A stretch of 64,000 bases of DNA from an uncultured Elusimicrobia bacterium (GCA_903880015.1 CAIRNS010000011.1:1-64000); one strand, 5' to 3'; shown: positions 44,848 through 53,290, counted from the first letter of the stretch. Translations and numbers: made by a program. Notes: generated from the letters alone by a model not told the origin.

Positions 44848-45702
44848 ATGGCAACCATTCCCCATCACACGATAAAAAATAAACTAATAGAACAAATGCC
44901 GTCGCTCCACCACGAGCACGCTTCTTATAAATGGTGGGTGCTTCTCAGCATAATGATAGGTACCTTTATCGCCGTTCTTGACGCGACTATCGTTAATGTG
45001 GCCCTGCCGAACATCATGGCATCATTCGGGACAACGGTCGACAAAATCGAGTGGGTGGTGACCGCCTACATGCTTGTTTTCGGCATCGTTTTACCGGCTT
45101 CCGGCTGGATTGCTGACCATCTCGGATACAAAAGGACCTACTTTGCGGCACTATTCATTTTCACCTTCGGCTCATTTTTGTGCGGCTTGTCGTGGGATGA
45201 AACATCCCTGATTTTTTTCAGAGTAATCCAGGGATTCGGGGCCGGGTTCATCATGCCGGTTGGCATGGCAATCGTGATACGGGAGTTCCCCGTCAATCAA
45301 AGAGGCATGGCGCTGGGTTTTTGGGGTGTCGCCGCGGCAGCGTCGGTTTCATTCGGTCCATTGATAGGCGGATATCTTATTGATAATGTAAGCTGGCAGG
45401 CAATATTCGATGTCAATGTTCCCGTCGGCATATTCGGCATGTTCGCGACCTTGATAATCCAGCGAGAATATCGGGCAGCGGCGGCACGGAATTTTGATTT
45501 TCTGGGATTTATTTCCATGGCCGTGTTTTTGACGGCCCTGCTCCTGGCGTTGTCCGAAGGTAACGCATCATGGAATACCGGCGGATGGACTTCGAATTTC
45601 ATCCTTACCTGTTTTGCCATTTCCGTAATCGGGTTCATCATCTTCATATACGCAGAATTGACCGTTGAACACCCCATTCGTCGAACTGAAACTGTTCGCT
45701 GA
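44848..45702 (+). CDS. EmrB/DHA2-family MFS transporter, N-terminal part (frameshifted)
   Basis: The first 284 residues of a 14-helix drug:H+ antiporter of the DHA2 family. The motif LDATIVNVALPNI in helix 1 is the DHA2 hallmark, and GWIADHLGYKR in the first cytoplasmic loop is the MFS motif A. The frame ends in non-family residues (RRTETVR) right after ELTVEHP. Reading continues in the +1 frame at 45665-46465. Removing one C from CCCC at 45673-45676 restores the family-like text EHPFVELKLF. It follows the adaptor gene by 1 nt. Confidence 0.8.
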   Translation: MATIPHHTIKNKLIEQMPSLHHEHASYKWWVLLSIMIGTFIAVLDATIVNVALPNIMASFGTTVDKIEWVVTAYMLVFGIVLPASGWIADHLGYKRTYFAALFIFTFGSFLCGLSWDETSLIFFRVIQGFGAGFIMPVGMAIVIREFPVNQRGMALGFWGVAAAASVSFGPLIGGYLIDNVSWQAIFDVNVPVGIFGMFATLIIQREYRAAAARNFDFLGFISMAVFLTALLLALSEGNASWNTGGWTSNFILTCFAISVIGFIIFIYAELTVEHPIRRTETVR

Positions 45703-46465
45703 TTTCAACTTTGGCGTGACGAATCTGATTTTCTTTATCTTTGGTTTGAGCTTGTTCGGTAGCACCTTTCTCCTGCCGCTGTACCTGCAAAACTCGCTGG
45801 GATATACCGCCTACCAGGCAGGGCTTGTGTTCCTGCCAGTCGGCATACTGCAGGGTATCGTCACGCCTGTGGCCGGCATGATGTCGGATAAATGGGACGC
45901 CCGCGGCCCGGCAATGGTCGGCATTGTTCTGCTGGCAGTCAGCTTTTATCTTAACAGCACGATGTCGCTTTTTTCCGAACATACGCAAATCATGCTGCCG
46001 CTGTATTTGCGAGGCGTCGCCATGGGGCTTCTCTTTACGCCTTTGAGCCTACTGGCGTTAACCGGCATTCCACGGGACCGCATGGCGCAGGCATCGGGGC
46101 TGTTCAATGTTGTTCGGCAAATCGGCGGCAGTTTCGGTATCGCGATATTCGGCATGATTCTCACGCGCAGAAGCATCTATCATATGGCGATGTACGGGCA
46201 GGCAATAGATGTCAACGGGCCAATGTATAAATCGGTGGCTGCCAATCTTGCCCGTTTTGTCCAATGGACTGATGGCAATACTGCGCGGTGGAGCTCGATG
46301 CAGGCAAACGCTATTATCGGCGCCCATGTCGGACAACAATCGTTTGTGCAATCCGTGGATGATGCATTTTTTGTCGCCGCCGTAGTAAGCGCCGTTGCTG
46401 TATTCCCCATCCTTCTCTTGCGGCGGCCGAAAAAAAATACTGAAACCGTCGCCGCGGTTGAATAG
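45665..46465 (+). CDS. EmrB/DHA2-family MFS transporter, C-terminal part (frameshifted)
   Basis: The remaining 266 residues, holding about 7 membrane helices of the same transporter, starting at FVELKLFADFNFGVTNLIF, which matches the DHA2 linker and helix 8. The frame overlaps the first part by 38 nt and has no plausible start of its own. The sum of both parts, about 539 residues, equals the normal EmrB length. A one-base insertion in a short C run is the cause; it may be a sequencing error, a true inactivating mutation or a slippery site. Confidence 0.75.
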   Translation: MNTPFVELKLFADFNFGVTNLIFFIFGLSLFGSTFLLPLYLQNSLGYTAYQAGLVFLPVGILQGIVTPVAGMMSDKWDARGPAMVGIVLLAVSFYLNSTMSLFSEHTQIMLPLYLRGVAMGLLFTPLSLLALTGIPRDRMAQASGLFNVVRQIGGSFGIAIFGMILTRRSIYHMAMYGQAIDVNGPMYKSVAANLARFVQWTDGNTARWSSMQANAIIGAHVGQQSFVQSVDDAFFVAAVVSAVAVFPILLLRRPKKNTETVAAVE

Positions 46466-46493
46466 CCCCACACTACACTTTGCGAGGGATTCC

Positions 46494-47825
46494 ATGAAAA
46501 AAGTATGCAGTATGCTCATCATTACAGCGTTTGTTTCCCAAGGGGCACTGTGGGCGGAACCGGCGAGTCAATCTGTTGCCGGGCAAAAAGAATTGTCGCT
46601 TGAAAGAGCGATTACACTACTCGTAGAAAACAATCCTGCGATACGAGAGGCCGAACAGAGCGCTGAGGCAGCCGTCGCCCGAAAGCGCCAAAAAGCAGGC
46701 GATCTGTTCCCTCAGATTGACTTGGCGGCAAGTTATACAAAATTATCGCCGGACCCCTCCGTCGATTTTCCGGGTCTCGGCTTGATACAGTTCTTCCCGG
46801 AACAGAACTACGACGCACATATTGTCGCGCGGCAAACGCTGTTTGATTTCGGCAAAAAATGGGATACGTATAAAGCCACGAAATACTCCTCAGAAGCGGC
46901 GAAGAACGCCGCCCGGGCGGTCAAATCAAATCTCAAACTGCAGACAGTGTACACATTCTATTCCATACTTCTCCTGCAAAAAAGCATTGAAGTTCAGAAT
47001 CAGGAACTCAAATCCCTCAACGAATATTTGGAAATTACGCAAAAAAAACTTGCCAGCGGAACAGCTACGGGATTTGATGTTTTAACGATACAGGTCAAGC
47101 TCGAGGAAGCAAAAAACAAGAAAATCGACTTGGAAAATAATTGCGCCAAACAATTGATTACGATGAGACGCCTGATATGCCTGCCCGACAGCGACTCGGA
47201 AGCGGTGACCGGGGACTTGCAGGTGCAGTCCGAGCCGATTGACACCGCATCGTTCCTTGCACTGGCGGCACAAGAGAGACCTGAATTAAAAGCGGCGCGC
47301 GCGACCACTGTGAGCGCAAAAATGTTGCTCGGATCATCGCGCTCAGAACGATATCCCAGTATTAATCTTTTTTATGAATACGGATATAAAAACGGCTATT
47401 TGCCCGACCTTGCGGCTATCGTACAGGATACGGTTGCAGGCGCCCGGTTTGATATGCCATTGTTCGGCGGGTTTACAACGTATAACAAAATCAAGGAAGC
47501 GCAGGCACAGCACGCATCACTGCAAGCACGTGAAAAAGATATGGAAGGACTGGTTATCGCCGAGGTAAAGCAGGCCGCTTCGGATGTAGAAACAAACGCT
47601 AAAAAAATCGATGCCGCTGTGCTCCATGTAAAGCTTGCTCAGGAGGCTGTATCTCAAGCGAAGGTACGCTTTGAGAACGGGGTTATCACCAACCTCGACA
47701 TGCTCAACGCGGACAACGCGCTGGCAGAGGCAAAACTTCTCCAACTACAGGCAAATTTCAATTATATCGTCAGTCGCGAAACACTCAAGAAAGCAGCCGG
47801 GATTGAACCCGGGACAAAGAATTAA
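46494..47825 (+). CDS. TolC-family outer-membrane channel of the EmrAB-type cluster
   Basis: A 443-residue OEP-family protein. The signal peptide is residues 1-20 (ending GALWA). LSLERAITLLVENNPAIREAEQSAE opens the first repeat, and a second repeat starts near residue 255 (LAAQERPELKAARATT); long heptad-rich helices in between fit the periplasmic tunnel. GCGAGGG precedes ATG 46494. It is the last gene of the tetR-emrA-emrB cluster and should complete a tripartite pump. A nested hairpin (GGTGCG/CGCACC, 47827-47860) follows the stop without a T tract. Confidence 0.88.
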   Translation: MKKVCSMLIITAFVSQGALWAEPASQSVAGQKELSLERAITLLVENNPAIREAEQSAEAAVARKRQKAGDLFPQIDLAASYTKLSPDPSVDFPGLGLIQFFPEQNYDAHIVARQTLFDFGKKWDTYKATKYSSEAAKNAARAVKSNLKLQTVYTFYSILLLQKSIEVQNQELKSLNEYLEITQKKLASGTATGFDVLTIQVKLEEAKNKKIDLENNCAKQLITMRRLICLPDSDSEAVTGDLQVQSEPIDTASFLALAAQERPELKAARATTVSAKMLLGSSRSERYPSINLFYEYGYKNGYLPDLAAIVQDTVAGARFDMPLFGGFTTYNKIKEAQAQHASLQAREKDMEGLVIAEVKQAASDVETNAKKIDAAVLHVKLAQEAVSQAKVRFENGVITNLDMLNADNALAEAKLLQLQANFNYIVSRETLKKAAGIEPGTKN

Positions 47826-47851
47826 GGTGCGGCCGCGGCATTCCCCGCTCC

Positions 47852-47880
47852 TTGACGCACCGGTTGTATTATCTTACAAT
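47852..47880 (+). promoter_or_regulatory. Promoter of the LsrF-like aldolase gene
   Basis: TTGACG (47852-47857), 17-nt spacer and TACAAT (47875-47880). The predicted leader of about 40 nt contains GCGAGG before the ATG. Confidence 0.65.
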
Positions 47881-47927
47881 GTTTTTATTGAGCTCTATTG
47901 ATATAAGCCTTAAAAGCGAGGTATACC

Positions 47928-48725
47928 ATGGATTGGGGAAAAGCAAATCGGTTAAAGAATATTTTCGGCAAAGACGGCAAGTGTTTCTTGATGCCGATTG
48001 ATCACGGGTATTTCCAGGGACCGACGAGCTGTCTTGAGCAACCGTGGAAAACAGTTGAACCGCTGGTGGATTATTTTGACGCACTTTTCTGCACGCGCGG
48101 GGTGTTGCGCTCCGTCATCCCTCCCTCATTTTCAAAACCTATCATCCTACGGGTTTCCGGCGGCACCAGCATGGCGGGCACAGACCTTGCTAATGAAGGA
48201 CTCACTACTTCCATCGAAGAGATACTGCGCTTAAACGTTACGGCTGTCGGTTTGTCCGTATTTGTCGGATCCGATTACGAACACCAGACCCTGATGAACC
48301 TTTCACAAATGGTCAATGACTGCGAGCGCTACGGCATCCCGGTCATGGCGGTCACCGCAGTCGGTAAAGAGCTTGAAAAGAGAAATGCCCGGTATCTGGC
48401 GATGTGTTGCCGTATTGCAGCGGAACTCGGGGCCAGCGTGGTCAAAACATACTGGTGCGAAGAATTTGAAAAAATCATAAATGGGTGTCCCGTGCCCGTA
48501 ATTATTGCCGGTGGGCCAAAATGCGAGACTGAAAAAGAGGTCTTTGAATTTGTTTATGACGGCATGAGCAAAGGCGCAGTTGGTTTAAATCTCGGGAGAA
48601 ATGTCTGGCAATGCACAAATCCCGTGCCTATGGCCATGGCGCTAAATGCCATAGTCCACGAAAAAGCCGATGTTGCAACAGCCATGAATATATTTGAAAA
48701 AGCGAAAAACAAAACTGCACGGTAA
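47928..48725 (+). CDS. LsrF/DhnA-type class I aldolase
   Basis: A 265-residue TIM-barrel of the DeoC/FbaB aldolase family. It is closest to LsrF: LDWG-type opening MDWGKANRLKNIF, the DHGYFQGPT motif near residues 23-31, CTRGVLRSVIPP near 56-67, VGSDYEHQ near 105-112, and the Schiff-base lysine region VVKTYW (Lys173). LsrF in enteric bacteria is the thiolase that ends autoinducer-2 breakdown; no lsrK, lsrR or transporter is nearby, so another ketose-phosphate substrate is just as likely. GAGG precedes the ATG. The zinc dehydrogenase gene lies 300 nt downstream. Confidence 0.8.
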   Translation: MDWGKANRLKNIFGKDGKCFLMPIDHGYFQGPTSCLEQPWKTVEPLVDYFDALFCTRGVLRSVIPPSFSKPIILRVSGGTSMAGTDLANEGLTTSIEEILRLNVTAVGLSVFVGSDYEHQTLMNLSQMVNDCERYGIPVMAVTAVGKELEKRNARYLAMCCRIAAELGASVVKTYWCEEFEKIINGCPVPVIIAGGPKCETEKEVFEFVYDGMSKGAVGLNLGRNVWQCTNPVPMAMALNAIVHEKADVATAMNIFEKAKNKTAR

Positions 48726-48729
48726 AGGG

Positions 48730-48771
48730 TACGGCAAATCCCCCTATTTCCCCCTTTGCCAAAGGGGGATA
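48730..48771. repeat. C/G hairpin repeat, left arm
   Basis: ACGGCAAATCCCCCTATTT is followed by CCCCCTTTGCCAAAGGGGG. It faces the copy at 48961-49005, so the pair could be the ends of one element spanning the 300-nt gap. Confidence 0.7.
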
Positions 48772-48906
48772 ACAGCTGAGACAAGCAACAAAGAGAGATT
48801 TCCTTTTCTTGGACTAACAGCTGAGACAGGCAACAGCAAGTATATTCCTTTTCTTTGAAATAACTGCTGCGACGGGCAACTTCGGAAAAATTTCTTTTAG
48901 GAATGT
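48770..48906. repeat. Degenerate tandem repeat of 45-46 bp, three copies
   Basis: Copies begin at 48770, 48815 and 48861. Shared text is TAACAGCTGAGACA(A/G)GCAAC at the start and a TTTCCTTTTCTT-type run at the end; the third copy is TAACTGCTGCGACGGGCAAC. A shorter, decayed fourth copy may follow near 48919 (TAATTAGCAGAGAAC). No ORF or known element matches. It fills the space between the two inverted hairpin repeats. Confidence 0.75.
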
Positions 48907-48960
48907 TTTCTTTGAGAGTAATTAGCAGAGAACTTTCCTTTACTTGGGGAGGAATTGGCT

Positions 48961-49005
48961 GATAACTCCCTCCTTTGGCAAAGGAGGGCGGGGTTGGATT
49001 TGATG
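48961..49005. repeat. C/G hairpin repeat, right arm
   Basis: TGATAACTCCCTCCTTTGGC pairs into CAAAGGAGGG and continues GCGGGGTTGGATTTGATG. In reverse complement it matches the left arm at 48730-48771, giving an inverted pair around the tandem repeats. Confidence 0.65.
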
Positions 49006-49025
49006 TTGTTTGAGGAGAAAAGCGG

Positions 49026-50054
49026 GTGGCTACAATGAAAACGGCAGTTTATTACAACAATAACGACATACGGATTGCTGAACGACCGCGACCGGTTATC
49101 GGGCCTGCGGAAGTGCTAGTGAAAGTCAGAGCAAGCGGGATTTGCGGTAGCGATGTCATGGAATGGTACCGGACAAAAAAGGCTCCGCTGGTGCTGGGCC
49201 ACGAGATTGCCGGCGAGGTTGTCGAGACGGGCGCCGATGTCAAAAATATAAAAATTAACGACAGAGTGTTCGTTTCCCATCACATTCCCTGCAACACCTG
49301 CCGGTATTGTTTATCCGGCCACCATACAGCGTGCGAAACCCTGCATACGACCAACTTTGACCCCGGCGGATTTTCGCAATACATACGGGTGCCGGCACTT
49401 AATGTAGACCGCGGCATATTTGTATTGCCCGATACGGTTTCTTTCGAGGAAGGGACCTTTGTCGAACCACTGGGATGCGTCATTCGCGGACAACGGATTG
49501 CCCAGTTCAAACCCGGACAACAGGTGCTTATTCTGGGCGGAGGGATATCGGGGATACTGCATCTGCTGCTCGCCAAAGCATGCGGGGCGGGTAGCGTTAC
49601 CGTCACTGATGTGGTGGATTCCCGATTGAAAACAGCTCAACGATTCGGCGCCGATTTTGTTATCGACGCCCGACAGGATGTCGCAGCGGCATACAAAAAA
49701 CAATATGGCTTTTTTGCCGACCTGGTAATCGTCTGTACCGGCGCCCTGCCGGCGTTTAAACAGGCCCTGCAATCAGTCGAGCGGGGCGGGACCATCCTCT
49801 GTTTCGCCACAACTGAACCGCAGACAAACCTTGAGATTCCCTTAAATGATTTCTGGAGAAACGAGATTACCCTGCTGCCCTCGTATGGAGCGGCGCCGTC
49901 AGATTTGAACACAGCAATAGAACTTCTGCGCAATAAACGGATTCCGGCAAAAGAAATGATTACTCATCGACTGCCGCTGGACGAGACAGGGCGGGGGTTT
50001 AAGCTGGTGAGCGAAGGAACAGAATCTTTAAAAGTGATTATCGAGCCGTTTTAA
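49026..50054 (+). CDS. Zinc-dependent medium-chain alcohol/polyol dehydrogenase
   Basis: A 342-residue MDR-family enzyme. Catalytic zinc ligands appear in GICGSD (near residue 41) and GHEIAGEVVETG (near 62-73), and the structural zinc in CNTCRYCLSGHHTAC (near 91-105). The Rossmann motif is LILGGGISGILHLL near 165-178. It is closest to sorbitol/threonine dehydrogenase-like members, so the substrate is probably a polyol or hydroxy acid. GAGGAG, 8 nt before GTG 49026, supports this start over ATG 49035. It may act with the LsrF-like aldolase upstream, but the genes are split by a repeat-filled gap. Its end overlaps tsaB convergently by 17 nt. Confidence 0.88.
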   Translation: MATMKTAVYYNNNDIRIAERPRPVIGPAEVLVKVRASGICGSDVMEWYRTKKAPLVLGHEIAGEVVETGADVKNIKINDRVFVSHHIPCNTCRYCLSGHHTACETLHTTNFDPGGFSQYIRVPALNVDRGIFVLPDTVSFEEGTFVEPLGCVIRGQRIAQFKPGQQVLILGGGISGILHLLLAKACGAGSVTVTDVVDSRLKTAQRFGADFVIDARQDVAAAYKKQYGFFADLVIVCTGALPAFKQALQSVERGGTILCFATTEPQTNLEIPLNDFWRNEITLLPSYGAAPSDLNTAIELLRNKRIPAKEMITHRLPLDETGRGFKLVSEGTESLKVIIEPF

Positions 50055-50724
50055 CGGCAGAACTTATCGCGGGGGCCTTTTCTTCCGCCCATGACCGTCT
50101 GATATAGAGTGGTTCGACGCGGTGGTATTGCGTGCCTTTAACGACGGCTGCCTTCAACGCAAGAATACCTGCGCGGGGATAATTGAAATAGTCGGGCGAT
50201 AGCGTTGCCCGCGGTAATTTCCGCACAAGAAAATCATGTTGTGTAATAACTGCATCGCCCGCCAGCGTCACCCGGGACTTCATTTTCGACACCCGCCGAC
50301 AAAAGGATTCAAGCGATTCAATCCTTACTTCACGCGTGCCCGGATGGGCAACAAACACTTCCTCGCGCAAAGCATCGATAAGCCCGATAACAACGGACCC
50401 CTGACCGCCGGCCGGTACCCCAACCTCAAGAACATCCAATGCCGTACAACCGACCAGCGGCACGCGCAAATGGTGCGCCAGCGTTCGTGCGCACGACAAC
50501 CCGACACGGATACCGGTAAAACTTCCCGGTCCGGTGGTAACAGCAATCTTTCCGATGTCCCGCAAAACCCAACCGGCTTCGTGTAACACGCGATCGATGG
50601 ACGGAAGTAATTGTTCAGAATGTTTTAATCCCGCATGGCGGAACAGTTCCGACACCAGCGTGTTGTTTTCCGCCAGTGCGACGCTCATGGTGTGCCCGGA
50701 TGTTTCAATCGCGAGAATTTTCAT
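50038..50724 (-). CDS. tsaB: tRNA threonylcarbamoyladenosine biosynthesis protein TsaB
   Basis: A 228-residue ASKHA-fold protein. MKILAIETSGHTMSVAL and GPGSFTGIRVGLSCAR (near residues 65-80) are the family signature. TsaB binds TsaD and TsaE to form the complex that puts t6A at position 37 of ANN-decoding tRNAs. It overlaps tsaE by 4 nt and is the last gene of the minus-strand group thiL-tsaE-tsaB. TsaD and TsaC are not in the window. Confidence 0.94.
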   Translation of the reverse strand: MKILAIETSGHTMSVALAENNTLVSELFRHAGLKHSEQLLPSIDRVLHEAGWVLRDIGKIAVTTGPGSFTGIRVGLSCARTLAHHLRVPLVGCTALDVLEVGVPAGGQGSVVIGLIDALREEVFVAHPGTREVRIESLESFCRRVSKMKSRVTLAGDAVITQHDFLVRKLPRATLSPDYFNYPRAGILALKAAVVKGTQYHRVEPLYIRRSWAEEKAPAISSAVKTAR

Positions 50725-51242
50725 ATAGAATTATCCTTACCGCTGCGCTTTTCCTTCCGCCGTGGCAACCATGCAACTGTGATTTCGCGGGCATTGTCCC
50801 CTGCGGATTGAAAATCAATATTCCAATACGATTTCACCGAGGAATGAACAATCTTGTCTGCCCATTCGATAAGACAAATACCGTCGCCGTATAAATATTC
50901 TTCCAACCCAAACGAATCAAATGACAATCCTTCCAAACGGTATAAATCAATATGATATAACGGCGTCCCGCGGACGCAATACTCGTTGACGAGAATAAAA
51001 CTGGAGCTTCGCAGATATTCGCGTAAGCCCAATCCTGCGGCTACTCCCTGAGCGAAAGTCGTTTTCCCACTACCCACGGATCCGCAAAGGAATACAACAT
51101 CCCCCGGGCGAAGATGACGCGCTAATTTTTTCCCGCATGCCCGCGTTTCGGCGGCTGAAACGCTGAGTATGCGCGCCGGTGAACGCTTACGCGAAATGCC
51201 GGAACTCTGACGAAGGAAGCGGATAGGACTGCTCTTTAACAT
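50721..51242 (-). CDS. tsaE: tRNA threonylcarbamoyladenosine biosynthesis ATPase TsaE
   Basis: A 173-residue P-loop ATPase. The Walker A motif GSVGSGKTT lies near residues 54-62, SSSFILVNEY and LYHIDLYRLE follow, and CLIEWADKI near 145 is the usual end of the core. The family-like part begins near residue 26; the first 25 residues overlap the end of thiL by 56 nt and are unusual, but I see no later ATG, GTG or TTG with a ribosome site, so I keep this start. It works with TsaB and TsaD in t6A synthesis. Confidence 0.9.
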   Translation of the reverse strand: MLKSSPIRFLRQSSGISRKRSPARILSVSAAETRACGKKLARHLRPGDVVFLCGSVGSGKTTFAQGVAAGLGLREYLRSSSFILVNEYCVRGTPLYHIDLYRLEGLSFDSFGLEEYLYGDGICLIEWADKIVHSSVKSYWNIDFQSAGDNAREITVAWLPRRKEKRSGKDNSI

Positions 51243-52188
51243 AATATTTTATCTCGCGGCCGGCGGTTATCGTGCCAATGACCGTTGCTTCGGGCAATGC
51301 TTTCTTAACCGCTGCCGCTGCAGATGCCGGGAAGGTAAACACCAGTTCATATTCTTCGCCGCCGGTAAGGACTGTCGATATCAGCGGAGGCGTTCCGGTA
51401 CGGCACAGGTGCCTCAGATGCGGAGAAACCGGAACACGGTCAAGATCGATACGCGCCCCCACGCAACTTTCTTCACCGATACAACGGAGCGACGCCGCCA
51501 ATCCGTCTGAAGAGTCGATCATGCCGGTAATCGTGCCGGTTTTCGCTAATCGCCGGGACGCATCCAGACGGGGTTCGGGTAGACAGTGTTTTTTGAGCAG
51601 GTACCTGCGGCTCGCAGCATTAATTTTAACCTTATTTTTCAGTATAAAAAGGCCACCTGCAGAGTCCCCGAATGTCCCAGTAACAGCAATATAATCCCCA
51701 ACTTGCGCACCGCCCCGGGTTATGGCGGCACCATTTTTTATTTCACCAATTAAAGTGATTGATATTACAATGTCTTTCTCACTTTTTACTGTATCGCCAC
51801 CGCAGATTTTTGCGTTCCATTTGCGGGCGGATTCATTCATGCCTGTGTATAACTTTTTTACAAAATCAACCGGCGTATTTCCCGGCAAAGCCAAACCTAC
51901 CAGACAATAGCGAGGTTTGCAATCCCCCATAGCGGCAAGATCACTGATATTTACGGCAATTGCTTTGTAGCCGATATCGCGCGGGGAGGACCAATCGCGC
52001 CGGAAATGGGTGTTTTCAACGAGGATATCCGTAGTGACAGCCAGTGAATAATTTTTCGATATTCCGGCGACAAATGCATCGTCGCCGATCTCAACCGGCA
52101 AGCGGACGCCCCCGGCAACTTTTGCGCGGATAATAGAAATTAATCCGTTTTCGCCGATATCTTTGACCAGCGGGATATTTTTTGACAT
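51187..52188 (-). CDS. thiL: Thiamine-monophosphate kinase
   Basis: A 333-residue kinase of the PurM/ThiL fold that phosphorylates thiamine monophosphate to thiamine diphosphate. GIGDDA-type motif IGDDAFV near residues 32-38, TTDILVENTHFRRDW near 51-65, AVNISDLAAMGDCKPRY near 77-93, CGGDTVKS near 125 and IDSSDGLAASL near 210-220 are all present. Its gene follows the small membrane protein without a gap and overlaps tsaE. Other thiamine genes are not in the window. Confidence 0.94.
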   Translation of the reverse strand: MSKNIPLVKDIGENGLISIIRAKVAGGVRLPVEIGDDAFVAGISKNYSLAVTTDILVENTHFRRDWSSPRDIGYKAIAVNISDLAAMGDCKPRYCLVGLALPGNTPVDFVKKLYTGMNESARKWNAKICGGDTVKSEKDIVISITLIGEIKNGAAITRGGAQVGDYIAVTGTFGDSAGGLFILKNKVKINAASRRYLLKKHCLPEPRLDASRRLAKTGTITGMIDSSDGLAASLRCIGEESCVGARIDLDRVPVSPHLRHLCRTGTPPLISTVLTGGEEYELVFTFPASAAAAVKKALPEATVIGTITAGREIKYYVKEQSYPLPSSEFRHFA

Positions 52189-52410
52189 TTATTTCTGCGC
52201 GGGAGGGTTTTCCGACTGAGCTTTTTTGAGCGCTTGTGCTTCCTTATCGTCGCGAATGCTGGCAATACCGGCAATAACCGCAAGCAAGCCGCCGCAACAG
52301 AGCATTGCCGGAATCATGCCGCGGGCAATAACCATCACATCGGGCATCCAGCGGGCAATCCCCACCAATCCAACAAAAATGAACATCAGACCGAATACAA
52401 TAGCAAGCAT
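52189..52410 (-). CDS. Small two-helix membrane protein
   Basis: A 73-residue protein with two hydrophobic segments (residues about 2-20 and 33-52) and a charged C-terminal tail (DDKEAQALKKAQ). No family is recognised. It ends immediately before the thiL start and begins 1 nt after the response regulator stop, so it is part of the same transcript. Its coding nature is supported by tight packing and typical helix composition. Confidence 0.65.
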   Translation of the reverse strand: MLAIVFGLMFIFVGLVGIARWMPDVMVIARGMIPAMLCCGGLLAVIAGIASIRDDKEAQALKKAQSENPPAQK

Positions 52411-52411
52411 G

Positions 52412-52780
52412 TTAGTTTCCTCCGCACAATTCTATCGCTGTTTTGACAAGGGCTGCCGTATTGAACGGTTTTTGCACGAACAGTTTAACCTGGGGATACT
52501 TTTCAAATAATCCCCGCGCAGCCGGTAGTCCGGTCATGACGATAACCGGGATCGCTCTGGTCGCTTCGTTTTCATCAAGCAATATCTGTAAAGAGTACCC
52601 GTCTATCCCCGGCATCACTAAATCAAGTATGATCAGATCTGGCCGGGAGGACTCAACCATATCGATAAATTTAGTGCCGTTGGGCCAACAGACAACTTCG
52701 TATCCGACCGCTTCAAACGCAAACTGCAGCAGATCAATGATATTTTCGTCGTCGTCAACAATCAGAATTTTCTTTTTCAT
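52412..52780 (-). CDS. Single-domain response regulator (CheY-like)
   Basis: A 122-residue receiver domain and nothing else. The acidic pair is in ILIVDDDEN (residues 4-12), the phosphoacceptor in LIILDLVMPG (Asp near residue 53), the conserved Thr in VIVMTG near 82 and the Lys in FVQKPF near 104. It lacks an output domain, so it acts by protein contact. MKKKILIVDD is the natural start; a start 12 nt upstream also exists. Its first codons overlap the thioesterase gene by 26 nt. No histidine kinase is in the window. Confidence 0.9.
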   Translation of the reverse strand: MKKKILIVDDDENIIDLLQFAFEAVGYEVVCWPNGTKFIDMVESSRPDLIILDLVMPGIDGYSLQILLDENEATRAIPVIVMTGLPAARGLFEKYPQVKLFVQKPFNTAALVKTAIELCGGN

Positions 52781-53186
52781 AAGCGGCGTCAAACGATGCG
52801 CGGAGTTCCGCGGGGAAACGGACCGGTTTAAAAGTGGCGTCCACCAGAGGATGGCGGGTACTCCCCGTCACCAGCAAACGACCGGCACCCGTAATCTCAT
52901 AGGAAAATGTCACACTTGCGGCGCCACGCTGGGCAAGACGGGTGTGAACGATGACCATATCGTCATAGCGTGCGGGTGAATGGTACTTGCAGGAACAATC
53001 CATGACCGGGAAATACAATCCTTGTGCTTCCATATCGCGATAACAGAGCCCGTGCTCACGCAACCACTCGGTGCGTCCCCGCTCGAAATACACCAGATAA
53101 TTGGCATAATACACCATACCCATCTGATCAGTATCTGCATAGGGAATACGAATAGAAATTTCCGTTTTCGGCATCGGGTCGCTCAT
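52755..53186 (-). CDS. YbgC/4-hydroxybenzoyl-CoA-type thioesterase
   Basis: A 143-residue hot-dog-fold acyl-CoA thioesterase. The signature DTDQMGMVYYANYLVYFERGRTEW covers residues about 18-41 and carries the catalytic Asp (first D of DTDQMG). Length is typical. Substrates are short-chain or aromatic acyl-CoAs; in Gram-negative bacteria ybgC sits with the tol-pal genes, which are not seen here. A strong promoter leaves only about 6 nt of leader before the ATG. Confidence 0.9.
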   Translation of the reverse strand: MSDPMPKTEISIRIPYADTDQMGMVYYANYLVYFERGRTEWLREHGLCYRDMEAQGLYFPVMDCSCKYHSPARYDDMVIVHTRLAQRGAASVTFSYEITGAGRLLVTGSTRHPLVDATFKPVRFPAELRASFDAAYEKENSDC

Positions 53187-53198
53187 GAATTGAAATTT

Positions 53199-53227
53199 AT
53201 TATAAGATATTCAATAGTATTAGTCAA
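53199..53227 (-). promoter_or_regulatory. Promoter of the thioesterase-thiL-tsaEB group
   Basis: The minus strand reads TTGACT (53227-53222), a 17-nt spacer and TATAAT (53204-53199). Transcription should start near 53192, about 6 nt before the ATG at 53186. No Shine-Dalgarno sequence is visible in so short a leader. Confidence 0.75.
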
Positions 53228-53261
53228 GGCAAATACACTAGGGTTGCTTGAATCAATCCCA

Positions 53262-53290
53262 TTGACAAACGACGGAATTCTTATTATAAT
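53262..53290 (+). promoter_or_regulatory. Consensus promoter of the RND efflux operon
   Basis: TTGACA (53262-53267), 17-nt spacer, TATAAT (53285-53290): a full sigma70 consensus. The predicted start at 53297-53298 coincides with the ATG at 53298, so the mRNA would be leaderless. It is back to back with the thioesterase promoter, 34 bp between -35 boxes. Confidence 0.8.

Noticed and set aside
48770-48906. CRISPR array
   Set aside because: The repeats are 45-46 bp end to end without unique spacers, are degenerate, and no cas genes are near.
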